From NCBI GenBank assembly GCA_905234765.1, contig CAJOIF010000001.1:124001-188000 (forward strand): 64,000 nucleotides of DNA, in the 5' to 3' direction. The notes under the pieces were generated by a model that had not been told where the DNA came from, ran no database searches, and saw only the letters and a list, made by a program, of their open reading frames with translations. Source of the stretch: an uncultured Bacteroidales bacterium. Lineage in GTDB: Bacteria > Bacteroidota > Bacteroidia > Bacteroidales > F082. Of the stretch, positions 8,657 to 16,715 are shown one piece after another. Each line of letters starts with the position of its first letter. The first letter of the stretch is position 1. Made by a program: the position numbers and the translations under genes.

Positions 8657-9229
8657 ATGATTATCCTTGACAATGTCGTCGTCACTGACGAATTCCTAAA
8701 CGCCCACTTTTGTTGCAGCCTGCCCCGTTGCAAAGGCTGGTGCTGTGTGGCCGGCGATGCGGGCGCGCCTCTCGAAGCTGACGAAATCCAACAAATTGAA
8801 GACAACCTTGAAGCCATCAAGCCGTACATGCGTCCCGAAGGCATCAAAGTCGTCGAAGACAACGATGTCTACGACTATGACGAGACGGGCGAACTCGTCA
8901 CGCCTTTGGTCAACGGCGAGGAATGCGCTTTCGTGTATTTCCACGAGAACGGAACGGCACTTTGCGCCATCGAGAAGGCTTATTTGGAAGGCAAATGCGA
9001 CTTCTGGAAACCGATTTCCTGCCACCTCTACCCCATCCGCTTAGTAGAAAAAGACGGCTTCACACACATCCTTTACCACGAGTGGAGCGTGTGTGTCCCC
9101 GCCAAACGCAAAGGCGAGAAAGAAGGCATCCCACTCTGGAAATTCCTCCGCGAGCCTATGATACGTCGATTTGGCGAGGAATGGTACAATAAATTCAGCC
9201 AGCTCGTCGTTTCAAAAGGCACAAAATGA
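8657..9229 (+). CDS. DUF3109 family cysteine-rich protein
   Basis: A 190-residue soluble protein with a cysteine pattern typical of DUF3109: CCSLPRCKGWCCVAGDAGAPL near residue 19, then C-A-F near 97, CAIEKAYLEGKCDFWKPISCHLYP and the late Cys in WSVCVPA. Such clusters probably bind an iron-sulphur centre or zinc, by analogy with the YkgJ family; this is not proven. It follows ruvC at 18 bases and overlaps the next gene by 4 bases (ATGA), so it is part of an operon. Function unknown. Confidence 0.88.
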   Translation: MIILDNVVVTDEFLNAHFCCSLPRCKGWCCVAGDAGAPLEADEIQQIEDNLEAIKPYMRPEGIKVVEDNDVYDYDETGELVTPLVNGEECAFVYFHENGTALCAIEKAYLEGKCDFWKPISCHLYPIRLVEKDGFTHILYHEWSVCVPAKRKGEKEGIPLWKFLREPMIRRFGEEWYNKFSQLVVSKGTK

Positions 9230-10008
9230 GCCGGCTTTTTCTCATAATAATCCTCCTATCGCTCTGTACCGCAGCCCTCGCCCAAAACGAGGTTGCCGAC
9301 CATCAAAGACGTCGTCCCTACTACGGCTACGTGATTGCCGCCGACAGTCGCGAGCCTATACGCAACACCCACGTCATCAGCAAGATGGCGCATTGCGGAA
9401 CCATCACCAACCTAGAGGGCAAGTTCGTCATTCCTGCAAAAGGCATCGACACGCTGTGGGTGAGTTGCATTGGCTATTCGCGCCGTCTCATCGCAATCGA
9501 TTCCACCATGTCGGCAAACTACGATACGCTTCTTATTGCCCTTAGCAGTGACACCATCACATTGCGCGAGGTGACCATCATGCCTTTTTACGATTACGAG
9601 ACCTTCAAAAAGATGTTTCTCGCCATGCCATCCATCAAGGCTCCTCGCGATGTTCAGCTTATCGAAGAAGAACTGAGCGACCTATGGCTGAGCAACACAC
9701 CATCAGGCAACGGCACTCCTACCATCACCGCCAGTCCAATACAATTTCTGCACGACAAATACAGCCAGTCGGTCAAACGACAAGCAAAACTACTGCGCAA
9801 CCGCCGCATGTACAACGAAGTGCTGCGCGAGCAAGGACGCACCGACGAGCTCCTCCCCGATTCCCTTGACTACCCCATCAATTACAGCGTCTACGAACTA
9901 GACGAGGCGGCTGAAACAAGCGCAAAAAAGCCTTTGGTACCATTAAACAAATATGTCCGAGAAGGAAAAACAACCCATTCTTATGAACCTTCGCAACTGG
10001 CTCGATAG
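9226..10008 (+). CDS. Secreted protein with carboxypeptidase-regulatory-like domain
   Basis: A 260-residue protein with a signal peptide (ending AALAQ). A CarboxypepD_reg-like domain follows (about 32-110: YYGYVIAADSREPIRNTHV, GTITNLEGKFVI, LWVSCIGYSRR). The rest is a helical, charged C-terminal region seen in similar stand-alone Bacteroidota proteins. It probably sits in the periplasm or on the envelope; no enzyme motif is visible. It overlaps DUF3109 by 4 bases and its last 56 bases overlap comF, which indicates translational coupling. Confidence 0.8.
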   Translation: MSRLFLIIILLSLCTAALAQNEVADHQRRRPYYGYVIAADSREPIRNTHVISKMAHCGTITNLEGKFVIPAKGIDTLWVSCIGYSRRLIAIDSTMSANYDTLLIALSSDTITLREVTIMPFYDYETFKKMFLAMPSIKAPRDVQLIEEELSDLWLSNTPSGNGTPTITASPIQFLHDKYSQSVKRQAKLLRNRRMYNEVLREQGRTDELLPDSLDYPINYSVYELDEAAETSAKKPLVPLNKYVREGKTTHSYEPSQLAR

Positions 10009-10681
10009 CATCCTTAATTTATTTTACCCTCGCGTCTGTGCTGCCTGCGGCGAGACTTTGCTTAGGGAAGAAGATACGGTATGCCTGAAATGCCGCTATC
10101 TGCTGCCTCGGACAGGCTATGAACTCCATGCCGACAACCCTTTGGCGCAGATTTTTTACGGCAGAGTTAAATTCCACGCAGTCACAGCCTGCTTCTTCTT
10201 TGCCAAGTCGGGCAAGGTACAACACCTCATCCACGAACTGAAATACAAAGGCAATAAGGAGGCAGGGATTTTCCTCGGTCAGCAACTCGGCGAAAGCATC
10301 AAGGAAGCCCCTCTTTTTCAAAGCATTGACTATCTGATTCCAGTGCCACTACACCCCAAGCGTGAGAAAAAACGCGGCTACAACCAAAGCCTGATGATTG
10401 CCAAAGGCATCAGTGAAGTGACGGGCATCACTATTGGCGACAATTACCTTGTCCGCGCCGTAAACACAGCCACCCAAACCAAAAAATCCGCCGAAGAACG
10501 CTACAAAAACGTCAAAGACATCTTCGAAGTGCGCTCACCCGAAGAACTCATTGGAAAGCACATCCTCCTCATTGACGATGTTTTGACCACGGGTGCCACT
10601 TTGGAATCGTGTGCGCATCAGTTGGAAAGCATCCCTGGCATCACCATCAGTGCGGCCACGGCTGCTTGTGCGGGAAATTAA
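9953..10681 (+). CDS. comF: ComF family phosphoribosyltransferase-like protein
   Basis: A 242-residue ComF-type protein. It has an N-terminal zinc ribbon (CAAC near 28 and CLKC near 45), the KYKGNKEAG block, PVPLHPKREKKRGYNQS, and the PRPP-binding loop IDDVLTTGATL near residue 207. ComF proteins act in DNA uptake or recombination in naturally competent bacteria; in Bacteroidota the role is not established. The first ATG overlaps the upstream gene by 56 bases. A second ATG at 9986 (MNLRNW) would reduce the overlap and fits the family N-terminus equally well. Confidence 0.93.
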   Translation: MSEKEKQPILMNLRNWLDSILNLFYPRVCAACGETLLREEDTVCLKCRYLLPRTGYELHADNPLAQIFYGRVKFHAVTACFFFAKSGKVQHLIHELKYKGNKEAGIFLGQQLGESIKEAPLFQSIDYLIPVPLHPKREKKRGYNQSLMIAKGISEVTGITIGDNYLVRAVNTATQTKKSAEERYKNVKDIFEVRSPEELIGKHILLIDDVLTTGATLESCAHQLESIPGITISAATAACAGN

Positions 10682-10731
10682 GTTTTTTTCAATTTTTTAC
10701 ACGTTTATCGCCAAACGAAAACAAATATCAT

Positions 10732-10739
10732 TACATTTG
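10732..10739 (+). promoter_or_regulatory. -7 promoter box for the 10789 lipoprotein gene
   Basis: TACATTTG lies 50 bases before the ATG, after a T-rich stretch at the comF end. Confidence 0.6.
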
Positions 10740-10788
10740 CGGCGTATTACCAATTCATTCTATTACAAATCAATTAAAAATTACATTC

Positions 10789-11361
10789 ATGAAAAAGATT
10801 ACATTAGCAATCGTAGCCGTCATCGTGGGCTTTGTAATGTCCTCCTGCGGCAGTTCAACCACACCGTCAGAAACCATCCTGAAAGCCACCGACGAGTTCT
10901 TCACCCAAGCTGAAAACAACCTCCAAAACATTGAGGATGCAGAAGGCTTCATGGCTTACTTCAAGAATTTCGAAAACGAAAAAGCAGATTTCGTCCAGAA
11001 ACTCTTCGCCAACTATATGGATAACGATGGTAACATCACGGGCTTTACGGAAGAAGAGTTCACCGACCTTCAGAACAAACTCGCCGACAGAGCCACTGCC
11101 TACAACAAAGTTGAGGGAGCCAAATGCGCCGAGTTCCTGTCACCCATCATGGACAGATACGAGCAAGCCGTCGAAGCATTTTGGGCAAAATATCAGGCTC
11201 AAGAAACGATTGACGAGGACACTTTCAACGCCATGAACGAAGAACTGAACCAAGCCGAGAATCAGGTGTTCATCTTCGCTGACTACGACAACATCCTCCC
11301 CGAACTGCAAGAGCGTTATGCCGCAGCTGCTGCAAAACAAGCAGAAATGTTTGAGGAATAA
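10789..11361 (+). CDS. Alpha-helical lipoprotein of unknown function
   Basis: A 190-residue protein with a lipoprotein signal (MKKITLAIVAVIVGFVMSSC). The mature part is acidic, alpha-helical and likely coiled-coil, rich in Glu, Ala and Gln, with an Ala-rich end (RYAAAAAKQAEMFEE). No family is recognised with confidence. It has its own promoter box and a strong terminator (11381-11418), so it is a single-gene unit. Confidence 0.75.
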   Translation: MKKITLAIVAVIVGFVMSSCGSSTTPSETILKATDEFFTQAENNLQNIEDAEGFMAYFKNFENEKADFVQKLFANYMDNDGNITGFTEEEFTDLQNKLADRATAYNKVEGAKCAEFLSPIMDRYEQAVEAFWAKYQAQETIDEDTFNAMNEELNQAENQVFIFADYDNILPELQERYAAAAAKQAEMFEE

Positions 11362-11380
11362 TCGTTGACAAAAGACAACA

Positions 11381-11418
11381 AAAAAGCCACCGCTTTCAAT
11401 TGAAGGCGGTGGCTTTTT
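11381..11418. terminator. Bidirectional terminator between convergent genes
   Basis: A 13-base perfect stem, AAAAAGCCACCGC / GCGGTGGCTTTTT, is flanked by A and T tracts and can end transcription from both sides. Confidence 0.92.
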
Positions 11419-11431
11419 GCTTGAAAGCAGA

Positions 11432-12489
11432 TCATTTATAGACCTTCACTTCAGCCTCTTTGTTGAGAACCATCAGGCCGTTCAAAGCCAAGGCCTTCAT
11501 CTCATCCTCACCAGGGTAGACATATACAGGGGCAATCTTCTCCACATGTTCCTTGACGATGCCACAGAAGCCCTTATCATAGGCCATGCCGCCCGTGAGG
11601 AAAATGGCGTCCACATCCATACTCATGGCCGAAGCAGCGAGTCCGCCTACTTCCTTGGCCACTTGGTATGCCATGGCTTTGTAGACCTTTTCCCACTCCT
11701 TGTTGCCAGCCTTCACGGCATTTTCAACCTCAAGGGCATCGTTGGTGCCGAGGTAGGCGACGAAGCCGCCCTTGCCTTTCAGCATCTGGCCGATTTCCTT
11801 CTTGGTGTATTTGCCGCTGAAGCAAGCATCCACAAGGAATCCCGCCGGCAGTGCGCCCGAGCGTTCAGGCGTGAAGGGACCGTCGCCATTCAAAGCGTTG
11901 TTGGTGTCCACCACACGGCCTTTCTTGTGTGCGCTCACGCTGATACCGCCGCCCAAGTGGATGGCGATGATGTTCATGTCCTCATATTTCCTGCCAAGGT
12001 CTTTCGCCAATTGGCGGGCGATAATCTTTTGGTTCAGCGCATGGAAGATGGAAATGCGCGGGAACAGCGGGTGACCCGAATAACGCGCCACTTCGTCCAT
12101 TTCGTCGACCACGACGGGGTCGGCGATGTAGGCCTTCACACCGATTTCCTTGGCAATGTCGTTGGCAATCAAGCCGCCGAGCCGTTGTAGCCTTCGTTAA
12201 GGTCCTTGATCATGAGTTCGTTCACTTCGTAGACACCCGAAACGAGGGGACGGAGCAAACCACCACGACCCACGACGCAAGCCATTTCGCTCAAGTCGAT
12301 GCCCGCTTCCTTCAGCTCGCGCTTGATGGCTTCGGTGCGGAAGGGCTTCTGGTCGGAGATGTGCTCATATTTTGCGACCTCCTCGGCGCTGTGCTTGAGG
12401 TTCTTCTTGAAGACTTGTTCCTCCCCATCAAAGACGGCGATTTTCGTCGAGGTGGAACCGGGATTTATGGTTAATATTTTGTGTGACAT
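11432..12489 (-). pseudogene. buk: Butyrate kinase, split by a frameshifting deletion
   Basis: Butyrate kinase makes ATP and butyrate (or a branched acid) from the acyl phosphate produced by Ptb. The first part (12489 to 12169, 106 residues) starts with the ASKHA phosphate motif MSHKILTINPGSTSTK and ends NEGYNGSAA then stop. The second part (12172 to 11432) begins in another frame at GLIANDIAKEIGV and continues to the normal end, with HLGGGISVSAH and TPERSGALPAG intact. Family proteins have a conserved block of the type HASNLGG exactly at the break. Here about 16 bases of it are missing, which loses about five residues and shifts the frame. This makes programmed frameshifting unlikely. The cause is either a real inactivating deletion or an assembly error. 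It follows ptb, with a palindromic repeat between them. Confidence 0.85.
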
Positions 12490-12532
12490 GATGTTTATTT
12501 ATGTTGTTATTGTGATGTCTTCTGTCACTTTG

Positions 12533-12606
12533 CGTCATTGCGAAGAGGAACGACGAAGCAATCCTGAGGTTTTGTTTTCTGGACTGCTTCGTGCCTCGCA
12601 GTGACG
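12533..12606. repeat. Palindromic repeat between ptb and buk
   Basis: Imperfect inverted arms, starting CGTCATTGCGA on the left and ending TCGCAGTGACG on the right, with inner arms ACGAAGCAATCC / GGACTGCTTCGT. No second copy was seen in the window, but its start resembles the end of the 585-674 element. Confidence 0.75.
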
Positions 12607-12622
12607 CGAAGCGTGTCCAAAA

Positions 12623-13525
12623 TTACGCCAACATTGCTGCAAGGGCAATGGAATACAATTTCGTCTTCGACGTGTCGCCGCGCGAGCTGAGCACGCAAGG
12701 CACCTTGGCACCCATCAGCATGGCACCAATTTCGCTCTTGTCGAACTTCGAGCAACACTTGTAGAACACGTTAGAAGCCTCAAGGTTGGGGAACACGAGG
12801 CAGTCGGCGTCGCCAGCCACGGGGCTCTTCATGCCCTTGATGGCAGCGGTCTCGGCATCCAAAGCGAGGTCGAGGCTGATGGGACCTTCCACCATGCAAC
12901 CCTTGATTTGGCCACGCTCAGCCATCTTGGCGATGATGGCAGCATCGACGCAGGCGGGAATGCCTGCACTCATCTGCTCAGTAGCGGTCACCATGGCGAC
13001 CTTCGGGCAGCTGACACCCAGTTTGGTGGCCACGGTGGTAACATACTTGAGTAATTGCTGCTTCTGCTTCAGGTCGGGCAGCGGGATGATGGCGCAATCG
13101 GAGACCACCATCAGCTTGTGGTAGTTGGGATTCTCGATGACGGCGACATGGGCCAGCGTCACGTTGGGCGGACAGAGGCCGCGCTCCTTGTTGAGGATGG
13201 CGCGCATGTACTTGTCGGTAGGCAGCAGACCCTTCATCAGGATGTCGGCTTCGCCAGCATTGATGAGGTCGCAAGCCATGGCAGCAGCCTTCACATCGAC
13301 AGGCTCGTTGATGATGCGGAAGTTGGCCATGTCGATACCTTCGGTCTTGCACACTTCGGCAATCACTTTCTCGTCACCAATGAGCGTGGCATCGATGAGA
13401 CCTTCCTTAACGGCAGCGTTCACTGCGCAAATCGTGTGGTCGTCGTTGGCATAAGCGGCCACGAGGCGTTTTTTGGGTTTGCTGCGCAAAACCTCAAACA
13501 TTTGTTCTAACTTTCTGATTTCCAT
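12623..13525 (-). CDS. ptb: Phosphate butyryltransferase
   Basis: Converts butyryl-CoA (or another short acyl-CoA) and phosphate to the acyl phosphate used by butyrate kinase. The 300-residue length fits Ptb rather than the longer Pta. Family segments include KGLLPTDKYMRAILNKERGL near 98, TLAHVAVIENPNYHK, VSDCAIIPLPDLKQK, and the C-terminal GPISLDLAL ... GDADCLVFPNLEASN. It forms a pair with the broken buk downstream. If buk is truly inactive, its acyl phosphate product would need another kinase. Promoter box at 13568-13575. Confidence 0.93.
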   Translation of the reverse strand: MEIRKLEQMFEVLRSKPKKRLVAAYANDDHTICAVNAAVKEGLIDATLIGDEKVIAEVCKTEGIDMANFRIINEPVDVKAAAMACDLINAGEADILMKGLLPTDKYMRAILNKERGLCPPNVTLAHVAVIENPNYHKLMVVSDCAIIPLPDLKQKQQLLKYVTTVATKLGVSCPKVAMVTATEQMSAGIPACVDAAIIAKMAERGQIKGCMVEGPISLDLALDAETAAIKGMKSPVAGDADCLVFPNLEASNVFYKCCSKFDKSEIGAMLMGAKVPCVLSSRGDTSKTKLYSIALAAMLA

Positions 13526-13567
13526 ATTGATGTATTTTTATTGAGAATATATTATTTCTAGATTCTG

Positions 13568-13575
13568 CAAAGATA
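13568..13575 (-). promoter_or_regulatory. -7 promoter box for ptb-buk
   Basis: TATCTTTG on the minus strand, about 43 bases before the ptb ATG. Confidence 0.6.
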
Positions 13576-13601
13576 TAAAATAAAACCATTCAAAGTACAA
13601 T

Positions 13602-14633
13602 TCAAACCAGAATTGATTCCAATTCTTTCATAGCCTTGCGGGCTGAAAGACCTTTATGCAGCACCCGATAGACAATTTCGGCGATGGGCATCTGAAGATG
13701 TTTCGCTCCCGTCAGGTTGGGAATGTAGCGAGAGGCAAAATAGCCTTCAGCGACCATAGTCATCTCATTGAGAGCCGTTTTCACCGTATTTCCGCGTCCA
13801 ATGAGAACACCGAGCTGGCGGTTGCGACTGTGGCTTGAATAGCACGACACCAGAAGGTCGCCGAAAAAGCTGGATGGATGCTGGAAAGTCAGTTCGTTGA
13901 TGCTCTTGGAATCAAGTGCTCTGTACATTTCAGCGATGCAATTCGAGACAAGAACCGAAATGAAATTGTCACCATAACCCATGCCCACCGCGATACCGAC
14001 AACGACGGCATAGATATTCTTCATCACCGATGAATACTCCAAATAGTCCAGATTCTGGATGCAATTCACTTTGATGTAACGGGTCCTAATCTTTGCAGCC
14101 ACCACCTCTCCATTGGTCAAATCGGAACAAGCAACGGTGAGATGCGTGTTTTTGCCATAGCCTACCTCTTCAGCATGAGTGGGACCCGAAATGAGAACCT
14201 CATGGTCTTCATCAAGATCATAATGTTGTTTCAAGTAATCCGTGACAAACTGTATTTCATCGGGAATGATACCCTTGATAGCGGAGACCACGAGCTTATC
14301 TTTCAAAGAGACTTGTAAATCAGAGAGATAGCATTTCAGATAAGCCGCTGGTGTGACCAGAAAGATGATGTCGGCTTCCGAAACAATCTCATTCAAGTCG
14401 CCGGAAAGGTTGATACGACTCATATCAAACTCGATGTCAGACAGATAACGGCAATTACGGCCTTCCATCTGCAAAGACTCCATCACTTCAGGATTACGCA
14501 CATACCAACCCACTGATGGCTCGTTTGTACTCAAGACTTTGACGAGCGCGGTTGCCCAACTCCCGTGCCCGACCACGGCACAATGTGATTTTTCAATAAT
14601 AGTAGAACTTGTATTATTTGTATCAGATTTCAT
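13602..14633 (-). CDS. gpsA: Glycerol-3-phosphate dehydrogenase [NAD(P)+]
   Basis: Reduces dihydroxyacetone phosphate to sn-glycerol 3-phosphate for phospholipid synthesis. At 343 residues it shows the Rossmann motif GHGSWATA near residue 23, where the usual third Gly is Ala. It also has the catalytic-lysine regions (SAIKGI and YSSVMKNIYAV) and LTFQHPSSFFGDLLVSCYS with SRNRQLG. The change of Gly to Ala in GxGxxG-type motifs is often associated with NADP preference, but this is inference. The upstream acyltransferase has its own promoter. Together they would supply glycerol phosphate and acylate it. Confidence 0.95.
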   Translation of the reverse strand: MKSDTNNTSSTIIEKSHCAVVGHGSWATALVKVLSTNEPSVGWYVRNPEVMESLQMEGRNCRYLSDIEFDMSRINLSGDLNEIVSEADIIFLVTPAAYLKCYLSDLQVSLKDKLVVSAIKGIIPDEIQFVTDYLKQHYDLDEDHEVLISGPTHAEEVGYGKNTHLTVACSDLTNGEVVAAKIRTRYIKVNCIQNLDYLEYSSVMKNIYAVVVGIAVGMGYGDNFISVLVSNCIAEMYRALDSKSINELTFQHPSSFFGDLLVSCYSSHSRNRQLGVLIGRGNTVKTALNEMTMVAEGYFASRYIPNLTGAKHLQMPIAEIVYRVLHKGLSARKAMKELESILV

Positions 14634-14652
14634 TCTGTCAGAAAAAAACGTG

Positions 14653-14660
14653 CAAAGATA
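14653..14660 (-). promoter_or_regulatory. -7 promoter box for gpsA
   Basis: TATCTTTG on the minus strand, 19 bases before the ATG. Confidence 0.65.
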
Positions 14661-14734
14661 AGGGATTTATCCTTGCACGACACCGTTTTGAGTCTTTTGG
14701 GCGGATTCCCATTTTACAAACATCTATTCCGTTA

Positions 14735-15874
14735 TTAAGGAACTGTTTGATGTTGAGAAAGTTTGCTGTCAACCGGATTGGCATAGATGCCCAAGAAAAC
14801 GCTTTTCAACTCTTCGCGATCCAGCATGGGATATTCCTCCATCCACTCCATATAACACAAAAAACGCGCCCTTTGTTCGGGTGTATATTGGCTCGCAAAA
14901 TCATCAGAACCACTACGAAGGTCGTGGGCAATGCAATTGTTGGGATAGAGATAATAAGCCGCATGGATTCTCTCGTCAATCAAATCCGCCACTTTTTTAT
15001 AAAACTCTCCTGACGCCAAATGGTCCAAAGCTTCAAAATCCGCCTCGCCGATAGGGGGACAAATGTGAAAATGCACCTCTCCTTTCTGTTGCTTAATACC
15101 TGTCACGATGCTGTTGAAGTCCTCGCCAGGCTTCTTCTCATATTTCTGGTGATGCGAAACACAAAGCTCAACAGCCTTCAGTTTGTCGCACGACTCCCAC
15201 TCGTATGACACCGAGACAGGAACGATATTCAGCCCCGTCAAGGAATCCGCACCCCGATTGTGCCGACACATCCCGAACATCTTGACAAGAGCGGGATCAG
15301 TAATATCAATGCCGTCTTTGGTACGTCCGTTGCGTTGGGCAATCCAAACCGATTCCCGTTGTTCCTCTATCAAGTAACGTATGTACTCCGAAACGTGCAA
15401 CAAACTGTTATAAAACGCCTTAGGGTTACCACCTCGGTTGACCTGAAACATTTTGTTCACTTTCCATAAATCGGTAAACAATTGGTCAAACATCAGGTTT
15501 TCCCCGAATACGATATTGCAAGTCTCATGGCCTTCCTTAAGCAGCCTATATTGCAGCAACATCGCATCAAGCACAATGTCGCGGTGATTGGAGACGAAAA
15601 GATAAGACTTCCCTTTGCTGATATTCTCCAAACCCGTCACCTTGAATCCCGATGTGGAACGTTGCAGAATGCTTTCCACCACCCCAACCATAATATCCGA
15701 CTGGAACTGCCTGGAAGTCTGGATAGCACATAACTTTTCACGCAGTGCATCCAAATCCACCTCGGGGAAAAAGAGATCTTTTATGACACACAACTTTTCA
15801 GAATTGGAAAGACGCCGCATCACTGCTGGAATCTCCAAATCGTCATATGGTCTGATATCATCAAAACTGCTCAT
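14735..15874 (-). CDS. Glycerol-3-phosphate/lysophosphatidate acyltransferase-family protein
   Basis: A 379-residue PlsC/PlsB-type acyltransferase. It has block I SNHRDIVLD (the NHxxxxD catalytic motif, about residue 95), a substrate-binding block around FQVNRGGNPKAF, and block III WIAQRNGRTKDG near 182. The length exceeds that of simple PlsC enzymes because of N- and C-terminal helical extensions, a form seen in Bacteroidota. It acts at the cytoplasmic membrane in phosphatidic acid synthesis. Position next to gpsA supports this. Whether it adds the first or the second acyl chain cannot be told from sequence. Confidence 0.85.
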   Translation of the reverse strand: MSSFDDIRPYDDLEIPAVMRRLSNSEKLCVIKDLFFPEVDLDALREKLCAIQTSRQFQSDIMVGVVESILQRSTSGFKVTGLENISKGKSYLFVSNHRDIVLDAMLLQYRLLKEGHETCNIVFGENLMFDQLFTDLWKVNKMFQVNRGGNPKAFYNSLLHVSEYIRYLIEEQRESVWIAQRNGRTKDGIDITDPALVKMFGMCRHNRGADSLTGLNIVPVSVSYEWESCDKLKAVELCVSHHQKYEKKPGEDFNSIVTGIKQQKGEVHFHICPPIGEADFEALDHLASGEFYKKVADLIDERIHAAYYLYPNNCIAHDLRSGSDDFASQYTPEQRARFLCYMEWMEEYPMLDREELKSVFLGIYANPVDSKLSQHQTVP

Positions 15875-15897
15875 TTTCCTTTGTCCAAAATACGCTG

Positions 15898-15905
15898 CAA
15901 AAGTA
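15898..15905 (-). promoter_or_regulatory. -7 promoter box for the acyltransferase gene
   Basis: TACTTTTG on the minus strand, 23 bases before the ATG. Confidence 0.6.
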
Positions 15906-15985
15906 TGGATTTATTCCTTTGCGTTGTGCCAAGGCGTTTGATTTCGGGAATTTTTGTGTATTTTCGCGACCTAAACGCAACTATC

Positions 15986-16627
15986 ATGGCCGACGGATAT
16001 TTGGAAAAACGCTATGAGGAAGTCTTTGGCAAAGGCGCCAAGAAGACCGTAGTGAAACATACTTCTATTGACTCACTATTTGAGAAAAACCGCAGCTATC
16101 GGGGCTACCAGAAGGACTTTATCGTGAAACAAGAGATGCTGGAACGTATCGTGGCAGTGAACACCAAAATCGCTTCCGCAAAGAACCAGCAAGTGCTTCG
16201 CTTCAAGTTGGTTACCAAGGAAACAGGGGCCGACATCATCGTACAAAACATGAAACTTGGCGGCTTGCTGCCCGAACTGCATTTGCCTTTTGAGGGTACG
16301 GAACCCGAAGCCTTCATCATCATTTGCAGCACCATTCCCGAAAATAAGTTTGTCGACATCGACTTGGGCATTGCAGCCCAAAGCATGTTGTTGAAAGCCA
16401 CCGAGATGGGCCTCAACGGCATCATGATTGGGGCATTCAACAAGGCAAAGATCATCGAGGCATTCAACTTGCCCTACGAGCCGCTGTTGGTTTTGGCCAT
16501 TGGCAAAGGAAACGAGAAAATAAAACTGCAATCCGTTGATACGGGTGACAAATTGGCTTATTATCGCGATGCGGATGGGGTGCAGTTTGTGCCGAAAATC
16601 AGGTTGGAACAGTTGATTTTGAAATAA
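15986..16627 (+). CDS. Nitroreductase family protein
   Basis: A 213-residue member of the FMN-dependent nitroreductase superfamily: the N-terminal KNRSYRGYQKD phosphate-binding region near residue 33, NTKIASAKNQQVLRF, and the later segment IDLGIAAQSMLLKATEMGLNG near 135. It probably reduces an unknown substrate with NAD(P)H. ATG 15986 is chosen because an in-frame upstream start (15881) would run through the promoter region and add non-conserved sequence. A TATTTTCG near 15958 is a weak -7 candidate. Confidence 0.87.
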   Translation: MADGYLEKRYEEVFGKGAKKTVVKHTSIDSLFEKNRSYRGYQKDFIVKQEMLERIVAVNTKIASAKNQQVLRFKLVTKETGADIIVQNMKLGGLLPELHLPFEGTEPEAFIIICSTIPENKFVDIDLGIAAQSMLLKATEMGLNGIMIGAFNKAKIIEAFNLPYEPLLVLAIGKGNEKIKLQSVDTGDKLAYYRDADGVQFVPKIRLEQLILK

Positions 16628-16669
16628 TTTGCACTCATATAGTGCATTTTTTTGAAAAATTTGCACTCA
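16628..16669 (+). promoter_or_regulatory. Two TTTGCACTCA direct repeats, likely operator
   Basis: The 10-base word TTTGCACTCA occurs at 16628-16637 and 16660-16669, 32 bases apart (about three helical turns). The first is part of the inverted repeat TGCACT/AGTGCA (16630-16646). The spacing and position just before the -7 box at 16686 suggest a regulator binding site. Confidence 0.55.
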
Positions 16670-16685
16670 GACAATGCGTTTTTAG

Positions 16686-16693
16686 TATTTTTG
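16686..16693 (+). promoter_or_regulatory. -7 promoter box for the ATPase gene
   Basis: TATTTTTG, 22 bases before the ATG. Confidence 0.65.
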
Positions 16694-16715
16694 CAGCATC
16701 AAAACACTTAAAACG

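Noticed and set aside
11432..12489. Programmed frameshift or recoding in buk
   Set aside because: About five conserved residues are missing at the break, so slippage alone would not restore the protein.
11432..12489. Acetate kinase as the identity of the split kinase
   Set aside because: Length, sequence and the adjacent phosphate butyryltransferase fit butyrate kinase.
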